Shown here piece by piece: positions 33,833 to 43,762 of a stretch of 64,000 nt of DNA; the first letter of the stretch is position 1, and every line of letters begins with the position of its first letter. Both the position numbers and the translations under genes were made by a program. A model generated the notes under the pieces. The model saw nothing but the letters and a program-made list of their open reading frames with translations, did no database searches and was not told the origin of the DNA. The stretch comes from Massilia sp. UMI-21 (GTDB lineage: Bacteria > Pseudomonadota > Gammaproteobacteria > Burkholderiales > Burkholderiaceae_D), in contig CP063848.1 of assembly GCA_015277795.1 (NCBI GenBank), positions 1,054,001 to 1,118,000 of the forward strand, given 5' to 3'.

Positions 33833-34546
33833 TCAAGCGCCTTTCTGCACCATGTACATGAAGTGCGAGCGCAGCGGCGGCGCCAGCGCGGTCAGGAGAT
33901 CGGACAGCATCCAGGGCGCGCGCGCCAGCAGCCGGTGGATCGGCGGCGCCAGCATCAGCGTGCGGTAGCGGCTGCGCGCGCCGGGCCAGAAGGCGTCGAG
34001 CTCGGCGCGCGTGACCTTGCGCACGTTGGGGTTGCGTGGGTTGTCGTAACGAAAATCGAACACCAGCACCCAACCGCCCGGGCGCAGGGCGCGCCACATC
34101 TGGGCCGCCAGATCGCGCCGCAGTCCGGCATCGAGGATCGAGGAAAACACCGTCTGCGTCGTTACCAGGTCGAAGCCGCGCAGTCCCATGGTGTCGAGGG
34201 TGCCGAGGCGCCAGTTGACGCCGCCGGCGGTAAAGCGCTGGGCGTGATCGAGCCGGTCCTGCTGCAGTTCGGTGCCGGTGAGCCTGGCGGGGTCGGCGCC
34301 CCAATCGATCAGCTGGCGCAGGAAGCCGCCGGTGCCGCAGCCGACGTCGAGCACCCGCAGGCCGGACAGGTCGCCGCCCACCGACTCGGAGAGCAGGGCG
34401 GCAAAGGCGCGCGAGCGGGCCGCCACCTGCTGCAGGATTTCAGGACGGTGCCAGGCATAGCGATCGAGCGCCGCGCCGCCGTGCCAGCGCCGGTACACGT
34501 TCTTGATGCGGTCCTGTTCCGCCTGTTTGTCTGTGTGCGCATCCAT
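33833..34546 (-). CDS. Class I SAM-dependent methyltransferase
   Basis: 237 residues. The SAM site is LRVLDVGCGTGGFLRQL (motif I, about residues 63-79), with GTELQQDRLDHA as the acidic loop and FDLVTTQTVFSSIL as motif II. A VLVFDFRYDNP strand and a basic C terminus follow. The substrate is unknown; the C-terminal part is rich in Arg and Leu and may contact a membrane lipid or a large substrate. An in-frame ATG 16 codons upstream (34594) is possible. No strong ribosome binding site decides the start. Confidence 0.78.
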   Translation of the reverse strand: MDAHTDKQAEQDRIKNVYRRWHGGAALDRYAWHRPEILQQVAARSRAFAALLSESVGGDLSGLRVLDVGCGTGGFLRQLIDWGADPARLTGTELQQDRLDHAQRFTAGGVNWRLGTLDTMGLRGFDLVTTQTVFSSILDAGLRRDLAAQMWRALRPGGWVLVFDFRYDNPRNPNVRKVTRAELDAFWPGARSRYRTLMLAPPIHRLLARAPWMLSDLLTALAPPLRSHFMYMVQKGA

Positions 34547-34738
34547 GGGGCCATGGTCGCCCAGGGCACCGCAGCAAGGCTTGAGGCGGCTCATACCGCT
34601 CTGCTGTGCATGCACGAATGCAATGTGGAACGCGCGTCTTGCACCGGGAAGGTGCATTCCCGGCCGCCAAAGCAGGGCCCGTCCGCGAGGAATCGCGTTT
34701 CCGGCTAAAATCAGGGCATTCCCCGCACTGGATGCCTC

Positions 34739-35689
34739 ATGAAAATCGCTTTCCTCGCCGACCCGCTTTCCACGTTCAAGATTTACAAGGATACGACTTT
34801 CGCGATGATGCGCGAAGCCGCCCGGCGTGGCCACGCCATCTACGCGTTCGAACAGCGCGACATGGTGCTCGAAGAGGGCGTGGTCACGGCCATCGTCACG
34901 CGCATCCATCTCACCGGCGAGCCCGATGCCTGGTACCGCGCCGACAAGCCGGAAAGCGTGCAGCTCTCGGTGTTCGACGCCGTCATCGAACGCAAGGACC
35001 CGCCGTTCGACATGGAATACGTGTACGGCACCTACCTGCTCGAGCTGGCCGAGCGCCAGGGCGCGCGCGTATTCAACCGCCCGGCCGCGATCCGCGACCA
35101 CAACGAGAAGCTCACCATCGGCCAGTTCAGCCAGTACACTTCGCCGACCATGGTCAGTTCGGACCCGGCGCGCCTGCGCGCCTTCCACGAGAAGCACGGC
35201 GACGTGATCTTCAAGCCGCTGGACGGCATGGGCGGCGCCGGCATCTTCCGCGTCACGAACGACGGCATGAACCTGGGTTCGGTGATCGAATCGCTGACCG
35301 CCAACGGCAAGCACACCATCATGGCGCAGAAGTTCATCCCGGCCATCAAGCAGGGCGACAAGCGGGTGCTGGTCATCGACGGCAAGCCGGTGCCCTTCAC
35401 GCTGGCCCGCATCCCGCAGGGGAACGAGGTGCGCGGCAACCTGGCTGCCGGCGGCCTGGGCGTGGCCCAGCCGATCACCGAACGCGAACGCGAGATCGCC
35501 GAGGCGCTCGGGCCGGTGCTGGCCGCGCGCGGCTTATTGCTGGTAGGATTGGATGTGATCGGCGATTTCCTGACCGAGGTGAACGTCACCAGCCCGACCT
35601 GCTTCCAGGAGATCGCCGACCAGACCGGATTCGACGTGGCCGCGATGTTCATCGACGCGGTCGAACTGAGAGCAAAAGAGACCCACTGA
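34739..35689 (+). CDS. gshB: Glutathione synthetase
   Basis: 316 residues, the usual GshB length. MKIAFLADPLSTFKIYKDTTFAMM is the family N terminus. The ATP-grasp core shows VIFKPLDGMGGAGIFRV, MAQKFIPAIKQGDKRVLVIDG, and the Mg-binding end LVGLDVIGDFLTEVNVTSPT. It ligates glycine to gamma-glutamylcysteine. The EIIA gene starts one base after its stop, so gshB appears to head an operon with the PTS genes. A -10-like TAAAAT lies at 34706-34711 without a clear -35. Confidence 0.95.
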   Translation: MKIAFLADPLSTFKIYKDTTFAMMREAARRGHAIYAFEQRDMVLEEGVVTAIVTRIHLTGEPDAWYRADKPESVQLSVFDAVIERKDPPFDMEYVYGTYLLELAERQGARVFNRPAAIRDHNEKLTIGQFSQYTSPTMVSSDPARLRAFHEKHGDVIFKPLDGMGGAGIFRVTNDGMNLGSVIESLTANGKHTIMAQKFIPAIKQGDKRVLVIDGKPVPFTLARIPQGNEVRGNLAAGGLGVAQPITEREREIAEALGPVLAARGLLLVGLDVIGDFLTEVNVTSPTCFQEIADQTGFDVAAMFIDAVELRAKETH

Positions 35690-35690
35690 C

Positions 35691-36098
35691 ATGGTTGGCA
35701 TCCTGCTGATGACTCACGCTCCGCTGGGCCAGGCATTCATCGCGGCGGTGGCGCACGTATTCCGTGGGCCCACCGAACGCTTCGAGGCGATCGACGTGAC
35801 CGCCGACCAGGACCTGGCGCAGGTGAACTGCCTCGCCAAGGAAGCAATCGCACGCCTGGACGAGGGCGACGGCGTGCTGGTCATCACCGACATCAAGGGT
35901 GGCACGCCATCGAACTGCTGCAATTCGCTGGCCGATGCCGGCCATGTGGAAGTCATCGCCGGCATCAGCCTGCCGATGCTACTGCGTGCCATCACCTATC
36001 GCCGCGACACGCTCGACGTGGTGGTGGAAATGGCCCTGGCCGGCGCCCAGAACGGCGCGGTGCGGGTGGATAACCGGATCCGCGTCGGATCGGGCTGA
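35691..36098 (+). CDS. PTS EIIA component, mannose-family fold
   Basis: 135 residues. ILLMTHAPLGQAF places the phosphorylatable His at residue 9. The later block ITDIKGGTPSNCCNSLAD is the mannose-class EIIA signature (usually DLFGGTPSN). It stands alone with no EIIB, EIIC or EIID genes nearby and precedes HPr and EI. In betaproteobacteria such incomplete systems act in regulation, for instance through phosphorylation state, rather than in sugar import. That role is inferred from context. Confidence 0.88.
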   Translation: MVGILLMTHAPLGQAFIAAVAHVFRGPTERFEAIDVTADQDLAQVNCLAKEAIARLDEGDGVLVITDIKGGTPSNCCNSLADAGHVEVIAGISLPMLLRAITYRRDTLDVVVEMALAGAQNGAVRVDNRIRVGSG

Positions 36099-36170
36099 GC
36101 GCACTGAACTGCACCGAACTCACGACACTTATTTTGGCCGCGGCATAGAACGAGACAAACAAGCGAGAAC

Positions 36171-36440
36171 ATGATTCAACAGGAACTAGAGATCATCAAC
36201 AAGCTGGGCCTGCACGCCCGCGCCTCCGCCAAATTCACCCAGTTGGCCGCCAAATTCAAAAGCGACGTCTGGCTCACCCGCAACGGCCGCCGCATCAATG
36301 CCAAGTCGATCATGGGCGTCATGATGCTCGCCGCCGGCAAGGGCGCGAAAGTGCTGCTCGAGGCCGATGGCCCGGATGAAGAAGCCTGCATCGCGGCGCT
36401 GGCGGGCCTGATCAACGACAAGTTCGGCGAAGGCGAGTAA
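36171..36440 (+). CDS. ptsH: Phosphocarrier protein HPr
   Basis: 89 residues. The active-site His15 lies in KLGLHARASAKF. The regulatory Ser46 lies in NAKSIMGVMMLAAGKG, the site of HPr kinase/phosphorylase in organisms that have it. Its stop codon overlaps the next start (TAATG), so EI synthesis is probably coupled. It receives phosphate from EI and passes it to the EIIA upstream. Confidence 0.96.
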   Translation: MIQQELEIINKLGLHARASAKFTQLAAKFKSDVWLTRNGRRINAKSIMGVMMLAAGKGAKVLLEADGPDEEACIAALAGLINDKFGEGE

Positions 36441-38260
36441 TGCCGCGCGAAGCGGCAGCTCCCCGCCACACGGGACCCTCGATGGCATCGTTCACGCTCC
36501 ACGGCATTCCGGTTTCGCGCGGCATCTCGATCGGCCGTGCGCACCTGCTCACGCCGGCCGCGCTCGACGTCAAGCACTACCTCGTTCCGGAAGAGCAAGT
36601 CGAGGCCGAGGTCGCGCGCCTGCAGCACGCCATCGCCGAAGTGCACCGCGGCCTGCAGGCCCTGTGGACCGAGCTGCCCAAGGACGCGCCGACCGAACTG
36701 GGCGCCTTCATCGACGTGCACGCGCTGATCCTGTCCGACCCCTTGATCTCGGAAGCGCCGCTCGACATCATCCGCACGCGACACTACAACGCCGAATGGG
36801 CGCTGGTGACCCAGATCGACGAGCTGTCGAGCCAGTTCGACGAGATCGAGGACGAGTACCTGCGCGAGCGCAAGCACGACATCCAGCAGGTCGCCGAGCG
36901 CGTGCTGAAAGTCCTGATGGGCACCGCGCTGGAGATCCCGCCACTGCTGGCGGGAGAGGACCACGCGCCCCCGCAGATGATCGTGGTGGCCCACGACATT
37001 TCGCCGGCCGACATGCTGGCCTTCCGCGACCGCGACGGCGCGACCCGCTCCTTCATCGGTTTCGTCACCGACGTCGGCGGCCAGAATTCGCACACCGCGA
37101 TCGTCGCGCGCTCGCTCGACATTCCGGCGGTGGTCGGCATGAGCCAGGCCTCGCGCCTGGTCGAGCAGGACGACTGGGTGATCATCGACGGCGACGCCGG
37201 CGTGGTGATCTGCAACCCGAGCCAGCTGGTGCTGGAACAGTACCGCGCGCGCCAGGCCTCCCTGATCAAGGCGCGCAAGCGCCTGCTCAAGCTCAAGAAG
37301 ACCCCGGCGGTGACCAGGGACGGCACCCCGGTCACGCTGCTGGCCAATATCGAGCTGCCGGAAGACTGCGCGGCGGCGCTCGATGCCGGCGCGATGGGCG
37401 TCGGCCTGTTCCGCTCGGAGTTCCTGTTCATGGGACGCAGCCATGGACTCGGCCACGCCTTGAGGATCCCGGGCGAGGACGAGCAGTTCGAGCAGTACCG
37501 CAAGGCGGTGGTGGCCATGAAGGGCCGCCCGGTCACCATCCGCACGCTCGACGTCGGCGCCGACAAGCCGCTCGATCCCACCGAGCACACCGCACTGAAC
37601 CCGGCGCTGGGCCTGCGCGCGATCCGCTACTGCCTGGCCGAGCCGCAGCTGTTCCTGACCCAGCTGCGCGCGATCCTGCGCGCCTCGGCCTTCGGCAAGG
37701 TGCGGATCCTGATCCCGATGCTGGCGCACGCCTTCGAGATCGACCAGACGCTGTCCATGATCGAGCAGGCCAAGCAGCAGTTGCGCGAGGAGGGCGTCAA
37801 GTACGACCCGGCCGTGGAGGTCGGCGCCATGATCGAGATTCCGGCGGCCGCGCTGGCGCTGCCGATGTTCGTCAAGCGCATGCAGTTCCTGTCGATCGGG
37901 ACCAATGACCTGATCCAGTACCTGCTGGCGATCGACCGCGTCGACTACGAAGTGGCGCACCTGTACAATCCGCTGCACCCGGCGGTGCTGGGGCTGATCG
38001 CCCAGACCATCGCCACCGCCCAGAAGGCCGGGCTGGACGTCGCCGTGTGCGGCGAGATGGCCGGCGACACCAAGCTCACCCGCCTGCTGCTCGGCATGGG
38101 CCTGCGCGAATTCTCGATGCACCCGGCCCAGCTGCTGTCGGTCAAGCAGGAAATCCTGAACAGCGACCTGGCGGCGATCACCACCCGCACCCGCCGCATC
38201 CTGCGCTCGATCGAGCCGGACGAGATCGCGACCGCAGTGGAGCAGCTGCAGACGCTCTAA
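36440..38260 (+). CDS. ptsI: PTS enzyme I (phosphoenolpyruvate-protein phosphotransferase)
   Basis: 606 residues from ATG 36440, or 592 from ATG 36482, which begins [20 protein letters not shown] and looks like the family start. The extra 14 residues are low complexity, but GAAGG precedes 36440 and the TAATG overlap favours coupling. The phosphohistidine is in [21 protein letters not shown] (His218 from 36440). The PEP-binding C-terminal barrel shows [33 protein letters not shown] and [16 protein letters not shown]. It phosphorylates HPr from PEP. Confidence 0.96.
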   Translation: MPREAAAPRHTGPSMASFTLHGIPVSRGISIGRAHLLTPAALDVKHYLVPEEQVEAEVARLQHAIAEVHRGLQALWTELPKDAPTELGAFIDVHALILSDPLISEAPLDIIRTRHYNAEWALVTQIDELSSQFDEIEDEYLRERKHDIQQVAERVLKVLMGTALEIPPLLAGEDHAPPQMIVVAHDISPADMLAFRDRDGATRSFIGFVTDVGGQNSHTAIVARSLDIPAVVGMSQASRLVEQDDWVIIDGDAGVVICNPSQLVLEQYRARQASLIKARKRLLKLKKTPAVTRDGTPVTLLANIELPEDCAAALDAGAMGVGLFRSEFLFMGRSHGLGHALRIPGEDEQFEQYRKAVVAMKGRPVTIRTLDVGADKPLDPTEHTALNPALGLRAIRYCLAEPQLFLTQLRAILRASAFGKVRILIPMLAHAFEIDQTLSMIEQAKQQLREEGVKYDPAVEVGAMIEIPAAALALPMFVKRMQFLSIGTNDLIQYLLAIDRVDYEVAHLYNPLHPAVLGLIAQTIATAQKAGLDVAVCGEMAGDTKLTRLLLGMGLREFSMHPAQLLSVKQEILNSDLAAITTRTRRILRSIEPDEIATAVEQLQTL

Positions 38261-38294
38261 GATTCACCCCATCAGAACTACGCGAATACCATCC

Positions 38295-39458
38295 ATGGGA
38301 TCGATTGGAACAGTCACACCACAGGCGATGCATTTCGCCGAGCCGCTGCGCCTGCAAAGCGGCGCCAGCATCGGCGACTACACGCTGGTGTATGAAACCT
38401 ATGGCAGCCTCAACGCCGACAAGTCGAACGCGGTCCTGGTCTGCCATGCGCTGAACGCCTCGCACCACGTGGCCGGCACCTATGCCGACAAGCCCAAGAG
38501 CCAGGGCTGGTGGGACAACATGGTCGGCCCGGGCAAACCGGTCGATACCGACCGCTTCTTCGTGATCGGCGTGAACAACCTCGGCTCCTGCTTCGGCTCG
38601 ACCGGCCCGATGCACACCAATCCGGCCACCGGCAAGCCCTATGGCGCGGCCTTCCCGCTGCTGACGGTGGAAGACTGGGTCGCGGCCCAGGCGCGCCTGG
38701 CCGACCGCCTCGGCATCGACTGTTTCGCCGCCGTGATGGGCGGCTCGCTGGGCGGCATGCAGGCGCTCTCGTGGAGCATCTTGTTCCCCGAGCGCCTGCG
38801 CCATTGCATCGTGATCGCGTCCACGCCCAAGCTGTCGGCCCAGAACATCGCCTTCAACGACGTCGCGCGCCAGGCCATCCTGACCGACCCGGACTACCAC
38901 GGCGGCGACTTCTACGAGCACGGCGTGGTGCCGAAGAACGGCCTGAAGGTGGCGCGCATGGTCGGCCACATCACCTACCTGTCGAACGACGACATGGCGG
39001 AAAAGTTCGGCCGCAAGCTGCGCAACGCCGCCGAAAAGGACGACTACGCATTCGATTTCGGTATCGACTTCGAGATCGAGTCCTACCTGCGCTACCAGGG
39101 CGACAAGTTCTCGGAATACTTCGACGCCAACACTTACCTGTTGATCACCAAGGCGCTCGACTACTTCGATCCGGCGCGCGCCCATGGCGGCGACCTGACC
39201 AAGGCCCTGGAAAACACCCGGGCCCAGTTCCTGCTCGCCTCGTTCACCACCGACTGGCGCTTCTCGCCCGAGCGCAGCCGCGAGATCGTCGAGGCGCTGG
39301 TGTCCAACCGCCGCAAGGTGACCTACGCCGAGATCGACGCGCCGCACGGCCACGATGCCTTCCTGCTGGAAGACCCGCGCTACCTGGGCGTGGTGCGCGC
39401 CTACTACGACCGGATCGCGGCCGAGTTTTCCAATACGCTCGCAGGGGAGGCGGCATGA
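38295..39458 (+). CDS. metX: Homoserine O-acyltransferase MetX
   Basis: 387 residues, alpha/beta hydrolase fold. The nucleophile is Ser151 in [13 protein letters not shown]. The Asp lies in the [12 protein letters not shown] region and the His in [23 protein letters not shown] is typical. It acylates homoserine in methionine synthesis. Many betaproteobacterial MetX enzymes use succinyl-CoA rather than acetyl-CoA, so the acyl donor is open. Its TGA overlaps the metW ATG (ATGA). The 34-bp gap before it is too short for a SAM riboswitch. Confidence 0.94.
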   Translation: MGSIGTVTPQAMHFAEPLRLQSGASIGDYTLVYETYGSLNADKSNAVLVCHALNASHHVAGTYADKPKSQGWWDNMVGPGKPVDTDRFFVIGVNNLGSCFGSTGPMHTNPATGKPYGAAFPLLTVEDWVAAQARLADRLGIDCFAAVMGGSLGGMQALSWSILFPERLRHCIVIASTPKLSAQNIAFNDVARQAILTDPDYHGGDFYEHGVVPKNGLKVARMVGHITYLSNDDMAEKFGRKLRNAAEKDDYAFDFGIDFEIESYLRYQGDKFSEYFDANTYLLITKALDYFDPARAHGGDLTKALENTRAQFLLASFTTDWRFSPERSREIVEALVSNRRKVTYAEIDAPHGHDAFLLEDPRYLGVVRAYYDRIAAEFSNTLAGEAA

Positions 39459-40072
39459 ATTTCAAGGAACTGCATTCCCTGCGTCCCGACCTGGCCTTCA
39501 TCGCCGACTGGGTGCGCGACGGCGCCCACGTGCTGGACGTCGGCTGCGGCGACGGCGCCATGCTGCGCTACCTGGAGCTGGGCAAGCAGTGCACCGGCTA
39601 CGGCGTCGAAATCGCCGACGACAAGGTGCTGGAAAGCACCCGGCGCGGCATCAGCGTGATCCAGCACGACATGGAGCAGGGCCTGGACCTGTTCCGCGAC
39701 AACACCTTCGACATGGTGCTGTGCCTGTCCTCGTTGCAGATGATGCAGCACGTCGAGGCGCGCCTGCGCGACATCGTGCGGGTCGGCCAGGAAGCGATCG
39801 TCTCCTTCCCCAACTTCGCCTACTGGCCGCACCGCGTGGCGCTGATCAAGGGCAGGATGCCGGTCTCGCGCACGCTGCCCTACCAGTGGTTCGACACGCC
39901 CAACGTGCGCTACGCCACCATCCACGACTTCAAGGACCTGGCCGAGAAGTGCGGGCTGGAAGTGCTGGAATACGTGGCGCTGGCCGAAGGAAGACCGGTG
40001 CGCTTCCTGCCCAACCTGCGCGGCAGCCTCGCGGTGTTTCGTCTGCGAAAGAAAGCGGGCGTTGTCGCCTGA
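39455..40072 (+). CDS. metW: MetW, methionine biosynthesis protein
   Basis: 205 residues, SAM-methyltransferase-like. [15 protein letters not shown] (motif I) and [14 protein letters not shown] are at the N terminus. The MetW block [20 protein letters not shown] follows, then [20 protein letters not shown] and [19 protein letters not shown]. Its ATG overlaps the metX stop, the conserved metXW arrangement. In other bacteria MetW is needed for MetX activity, so they probably act together. Confidence 0.94.
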   Translation: MNFKELHSLRPDLAFIADWVRDGAHVLDVGCGDGAMLRYLELGKQCTGYGVEIADDKVLESTRRGISVIQHDMEQGLDLFRDNTFDMVLCLSSLQMMQHVEARLRDIVRVGQEAIVSFPNFAYWPHRVALIKGRMPVSRTLPYQWFDTPNVRYATIHDFKDLAEKCGLEVLEYVALAEGRPVRFLPNLRGSLAVFRLRKKAGVVA

Positions 40073-40204
40073 GCTCGGTGCGCTTATGTTAGATGGTGGC
40101 TTGTCGAGCCCAGCGCAATCCGCGATGATCGGCGCTATTGTGTGTCCCTTTCCAGTTACTTTCTGTAGAGATAGTGCTGCTAAAAACAGCCTGTCGGTGA
40201 CAAA

Positions 40205-41110
40205 ATGACAAAACTTAAGCATTTGGCTGCCTGCCTGTCCCTGTTTGCCGCCGTCGGCGCCGCCGGGATGGGCCAGGCCGCGGCGCAGGATGACCGCAAC
40301 ACGACGGTCCAGGACGGTATTCGGGTCGAACCGTTATCGCGCGCCGGCCGCTTCATTCCCGAAGAACAGCTCAACGAGGCCGCTGCGCAGCAGTACACCG
40401 AGATGATGAGCCAGGCACAGCAGAAAGGCGTGCTGCTGCCACCTTCGCACCCCGAGGTGCAGCGCTTGCGCGCCATCGCCAAGCGCATCATTCCCTACGC
40501 TCCGCGCTGGAACCAGAAGGCCACCCAGTGGCAGTGGCAGGTCAACCTGATCGATTCGGCGGACATCAACGCCTTCTGCATGCCGGGCGGGCGGATCGGT
40601 TTCTTTACCGGCATCCTGAACACGCTGAAGTTGACCGACGACGAGGTCGCCGCGGTGATGGGGCACGAGATCGCCCATGCCTTGCGCGAGCACAGCCGCG
40701 AAAAGATCGCAAAGCAGATGGGAACTAGTGCTATTGCCCGCTTGGGCGGTGCCCTGGTCTCGGGGATCTTCGGGATCGATCCGGGGATTACCGGCACCGT
40801 CGCCAACTACGGCGCCCAGCTGATCGGCCTGAAGTTCTCGCGCGGCGACGAGCGCGAAGCCGACCTGGTGGGCCTGGACATCGCCGCCCGCGCCGGCTAC
40901 GACCCGCGCGCCGGCATCGCCCTGTGGCGCAAGATGGCGGCGCTCGACAAGCGCGCCCCGATCGAGCTGCTCTCCACCCACCCGGGCGGCGAGAGCCGCA
41001 TCGCCGACATGCAGGCGCACATGAACCAGCTGCTGCCGGTCTACGCACGCACCAAGGGCACCACCGTGTCCAAGCTGCCGCCCTACCAGACCAATGTCGC
41101 GCTGCGTTGA
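40205..41110 (+). CDS. M48 family metalloprotease, periplasmic
   Basis: 301 residues. A signal peptide ends near AAAQDD (about residue 28). Zinc motif HEIAH is at 154-158 and the third ligand is Glu218 in DEREADLVGLD. VNLIDSADINAFCMPGGRIGFFTGIL is typical of the family, as is LLSTHPGGESRIADMQ near the end. It resembles BepA/LoiP-type proteases that handle outer-membrane proteins but lacks an obvious TPR tail. The preceding 132 bp hold a possible promoter (TTGTCG 40101, 17-bp spacer, GATGAT) of modest quality. Confidence 0.87.
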   Translation: MTKLKHLAACLSLFAAVGAAGMGQAAAQDDRNTTVQDGIRVEPLSRAGRFIPEEQLNEAAAQQYTEMMSQAQQKGVLLPPSHPEVQRLRAIAKRIIPYAPRWNQKATQWQWQVNLIDSADINAFCMPGGRIGFFTGILNTLKLTDDEVAAVMGHEIAHALREHSREKIAKQMGTSAIARLGGALVSGIFGIDPGITGTVANYGAQLIGLKFSRGDEREADLVGLDIAARAGYDPRAGIALWRKMAALDKRAPIELLSTHPGGESRIADMQAHMNQLLPVYARTKGTTVSKLPPYQTNVALR

Positions 41111-41148
41111 CCGGCCGGCTTGATGGGCCGGTTTGATCGGCGTGTTCG

Positions 41149-42087
41149 ATGACTAAGCGCAGGAAGGGCCACCAGGCCGAAGCCAACGCCCATGTGCCGC
41201 TGCCGACCCGCGACGGGGTCGCGCCCAGCTACCTCTGGCTGCTCGAAACCCGCGCCGGCGGCATGCTGCGCTTCCTGACGGAGCGCTTTCCCGACGTCTC
41301 AGAAGCGGCGTGGGCCAGCCGCCTGGCGCGCGGCGAGATCGTCGACGCGCAAGGCATGGCCCTGAGCGCCGATAGCCAGGTGCGCCAGGGCATGCGCATC
41401 TGGTACTACCGCGAGCTGGAGCATCCCGAGACGCCGATTCCGTTCCAGGAACAGGTGCTGCACATGGACGAGCACCTGCTGGTGGCCGACAAGCCGCACT
41501 TCCTGCCGACCATCCCGACCGGCCGCTTCCTGCACGAGACCCTGCTGGTGCGCCTGAGGAAACGGTTCGACTTGCCGCACCTGGTGCCGATCCACCGGCT
41601 CGACCGCGAGACCGCGGGCGTGGTGATCTTCTCGCACAACCCGGCCTCGCGCGGCGCCTACCAGTCGATGTTCCAGAAGCGGGTGGTGAACAAGGTGTAC
41701 GAGGCGCTGGCGGGCGCGATCGAGGGCAGGGCATTCCCTTTTACCTACCGCAGCCGCATGCAGGATGCGGAGCAGTTCTTCGTGAGCGCCGAAGTGCCGG
41801 GCGAGCCGAATTCCGAGACCCTCATCGAGCTGATCGAGCGGCGCGGGGAGGTGGCGCATTACCGGCTGCATCCGCACACCGGCCGCAAGCACCAGCTGCG
41901 CCTGCACCTCTCGATGCTCGGCGCACCGATCCTGAACGACGCCTTCTATCCGGTGGCGCTGCCGTGCAAGGGCGACGACTTCAGCGCGCCGCTGCAGCTG
42001 CTGGCGCGCGCGATCGCTTTCGACGATCCGCTCAGCGGCCAGCCGCGCCGCTTCGACAGCGGCTTCCGGCTCGACTGGCCCGCATGA
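41149..42087 (+). CDS. RluA-family pseudouridine synthase
   Basis: 312 residues. The catalytic Asp152 lies in PIHRLDRETAGVVIF, the family motif II. VLHMDEHLLVADKPHFLPTIP and HTGRKHQLRLHLSMLGAPILND are motifs I and III. A divergent S4-like N terminus is followed by the catalytic domain. The target uridine (23S, 16S or tRNA) cannot be decided. It converges with xth. Confidence 0.85.
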   Translation: MTKRRKGHQAEANAHVPLPTRDGVAPSYLWLLETRAGGMLRFLTERFPDVSEAAWASRLARGEIVDAQGMALSADSQVRQGMRIWYYRELEHPETPIPFQEQVLHMDEHLLVADKPHFLPTIPTGRFLHETLLVRLRKRFDLPHLVPIHRLDRETAGVVIFSHNPASRGAYQSMFQKRVVNKVYEALAGAIEGRAFPFTYRSRMQDAEQFFVSAEVPGEPNSETLIELIERRGEVAHYRLHPHTGRKHQLRLHLSMLGAPILNDAFYPVALPCKGDDFSAPLQLLARAIAFDDPLSGQPRRFDSGFRLDWPA

Positions 42088-42118
42088 TCCGCAAGCCCGG
42101 TAAAGACAGGTTGAACGA

Positions 42119-42889
42119 TCAAAGGTCGTAATCGATGATTAAAGGCGCGTGGTCGCTGAAGCGCTCGTCCTTGTAAATCGAGACCGAGCTGGCGCGCGCC
42201 GCGATGCCGGGAGTGGCCACGTGGTAGTCGATGCGCCAGCCCACGTTCTTGGCATAGGCCTGGCCGCGGTTGCTCCACCAGGTGTAATCGGCGGCCTCCG
42301 GCGCCACCTTGCGGTGCACGTCCACCAGGCCGAGTTCGTCGAAGATGCGGGTCATCCAGGCGCGCTCTTCCGGCAGGAAGCCCGAGTTCTTCTGGTTGCT
42401 CTTCCAGTTCTTGAGGTCGATTTCCTTGTGGGCGATGTTCCAGTCGCCGCAGATCACGACTTCGCGGCCTTCGGCCTTCAGCTCGGCCAGGTGTGGCAGG
42501 AACACTTCCATGAAGCGGAACTTGGCCAGCTGGCGTTCCGGCGACGAGGAGCCCGACGGGCAGTAGACCGAGATCACGGTCAGCTTGCCGAAGTCGCAGC
42601 GCGTATAGCGGCCTTCGGCGTCGAATTCCATGCAGCCGAAACCGATGCGCTTGTTGTCGGGCGCCGTGCGGCTGTACACGCCGGTGCCCGAGTAGCCCTT
42701 CTTTTCGGCGTAGTGGAAGTGGCCGTGGTAGCCGTGCGGCGACAGGAATTCCTCGGTCATGTCGGCCTGTTGCGCCTTCAGTTCCTGCACGCAGATGTAG
42801 TCGGCGGACTGGGTGGCGAGCCAGTTGAAGAAGCCCTTCTTGTGGGCGGAACGGATCCCGTTCAGATTCGCGGAAATAATTCGTGGCAT
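42119..42889 (-). CDS. xth: Exodeoxyribonuclease III
   Basis: 256 residues. It shows the Xth/ExoIII order: RIISANLNGIRSAHKKGFFNWL, VQELKAQ (catalytic Glu), YSGTGVYSR, VICGDWNIAHKEIDL, WRIDYHVATPG and the terminal FSDHAPLIIDYDL (catalytic Asp-His). It cleaves at AP sites and removes 3' blocks in base-excision repair. It is divergent from pyrE with a 155-bp gap and is probably monocistronic. Confidence 0.93.
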   Translation of the reverse strand: MPRIISANLNGIRSAHKKGFFNWLATQSADYICVQELKAQQADMTEEFLSPHGYHGHFHYAEKKGYSGTGVYSRTAPDNKRIGFGCMEFDAEGRYTRCDFGKLTVISVYCPSGSSSPERQLAKFRFMEVFLPHLAELKAEGREVVICGDWNIAHKEIDLKNWKSNQKNSGFLPEERAWMTRIFDELGLVDVHRKVAPEAADYTWWSNRGQAYAKNVGWRIDYHVATPGIAARASSVSIYKDERFSDHAPLIIDYDL

Positions 42890-43044
42890 GGGAGTTCGAT
42901 GAGAAGAGAGTCGGCGGCCGGCACGCGGCGCTGGGGCCGATAGTGTAGCGCGTTTTGATGCTCTTCGGAACGGACCCGGCCGGCGGTCGCCTGCCGGCCG
43001 GTTTACAATACCCGCTTTCGACCAACCAGATTCAGGAGAAGTAC

Positions 43045-43704
43045 GTGAGCGACCTGCGCCAGGAATTTATTGCATTTTCGGTCAAGGCCGAGGTATTGAA
43101 GTTCGGACATTTCACGACCAAGGCGGGGCGCCAGTCGCCATATTTCTTCAACGCCGGCCTGTTCCACGACGGCGCGACGCTCGGCCAGCTGGCGCAGTTC
43201 TACGCGCAGACCCTGCTCGACTCCGGCGTCGAATTCGACATGCTGTTCGGCCCGGCCTACAAGGGCATTACGCTGGCCTCGGCGACCGCCGTGGCGCTGG
43301 CCGCCAAGGGCCGCAACACCTCCTTCGCCTACAACCGCAAGGAAGCCAAGGACCATGGCGAGGGCGGCACCATCGTCGGCGCCAAGCTGGCGGGCAAGGT
43401 CGTGATCATCGACGACGTGATCTCGGCCGGCACCTCGGTGCGCGAATCGGTCGACATGATCCGCGCCGCCGGCGCCGAACCGGCGGCCGTGCTGATCGCG
43501 CTCGACCGCATGGAGCGTTCGGGCAAGGACGGCGCGCTGTCGGAGCACTCGGCGGTGCAGCAGGTGTCGCAGGAATTCGGCATTCCGGTGATCTCGATCG
43601 CCAACCTGGACGACCTGTTCACCTATCTCTCGAACGAGGCTGGCGCCGACCTGGGCGCGCACAAGCAGGCCGTTGCGGCTTATCGCGAGCGTTACGGGGT
43701 GTGA
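43045..43704 (+). CDS. pyrE: Orotate phosphoribosyltransferase
   Basis: 219 residues from GTG 43045, which has CAGGAG about 6 nt upstream. The open frame continues upstream to 42955 but that part is not family-like. Motifs are LKFGHFTTKAGRQSPYFFN, MLFGPAYKGITLA, SFAYNRKEAKDHGEGG and the PRPP loop VVIIDDVISAGTS. It forms OMP in pyrimidine synthesis. A -10-like TACAAT (43004-43009) precedes the start, with a GC-rich inverted repeat where the -35 would be. Confidence 0.94.
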   Translation: MSDLRQEFIAFSVKAEVLKFGHFTTKAGRQSPYFFNAGLFHDGATLGQLAQFYAQTLLDSGVEFDMLFGPAYKGITLASATAVALAAKGRNTSFAYNRKEAKDHGEGGTIVGAKLAGKVVIIDDVISAGTSVRESVDMIRAAGAEPAAVLIALDRMERSGKDGALSEHSAVQQVSQEFGIPVISIANLDDLFTYLSNEAGADLGAHKQAVAAYRERYGV

Positions 43705-43720
43705 TGCGGCAGGCATGAAA

Positions 43721-43746
43721 AAACCGGAGCATGCTCCGGTTTTTTT
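43721..43746. terminator. Bidirectional terminator between pyrE and gatB
   Basis: aaaccggagc (43721-43730), loop at, gctccggttt (43733-43742), with a T run to 43746 on the plus strand and an A run on the left for the minus strand. It serves both convergent genes. Confidence 0.88.
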
Positions 43747-43762
43747 ATGCCGTACGGACCGC

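Noticed and set aside
38261-38294. Possible SAM riboswitch before metX
   Set aside because: Only 34 bp separate ptsI and metX, with no matching structure.
42978-43010. Inverted repeat ccggccggcgg/cctgccggccgg before pyrE as an attenuator
   Set aside because: It lies upstream of the likely transcription start and has no T tract; GC-rich self-complementarity is common here.
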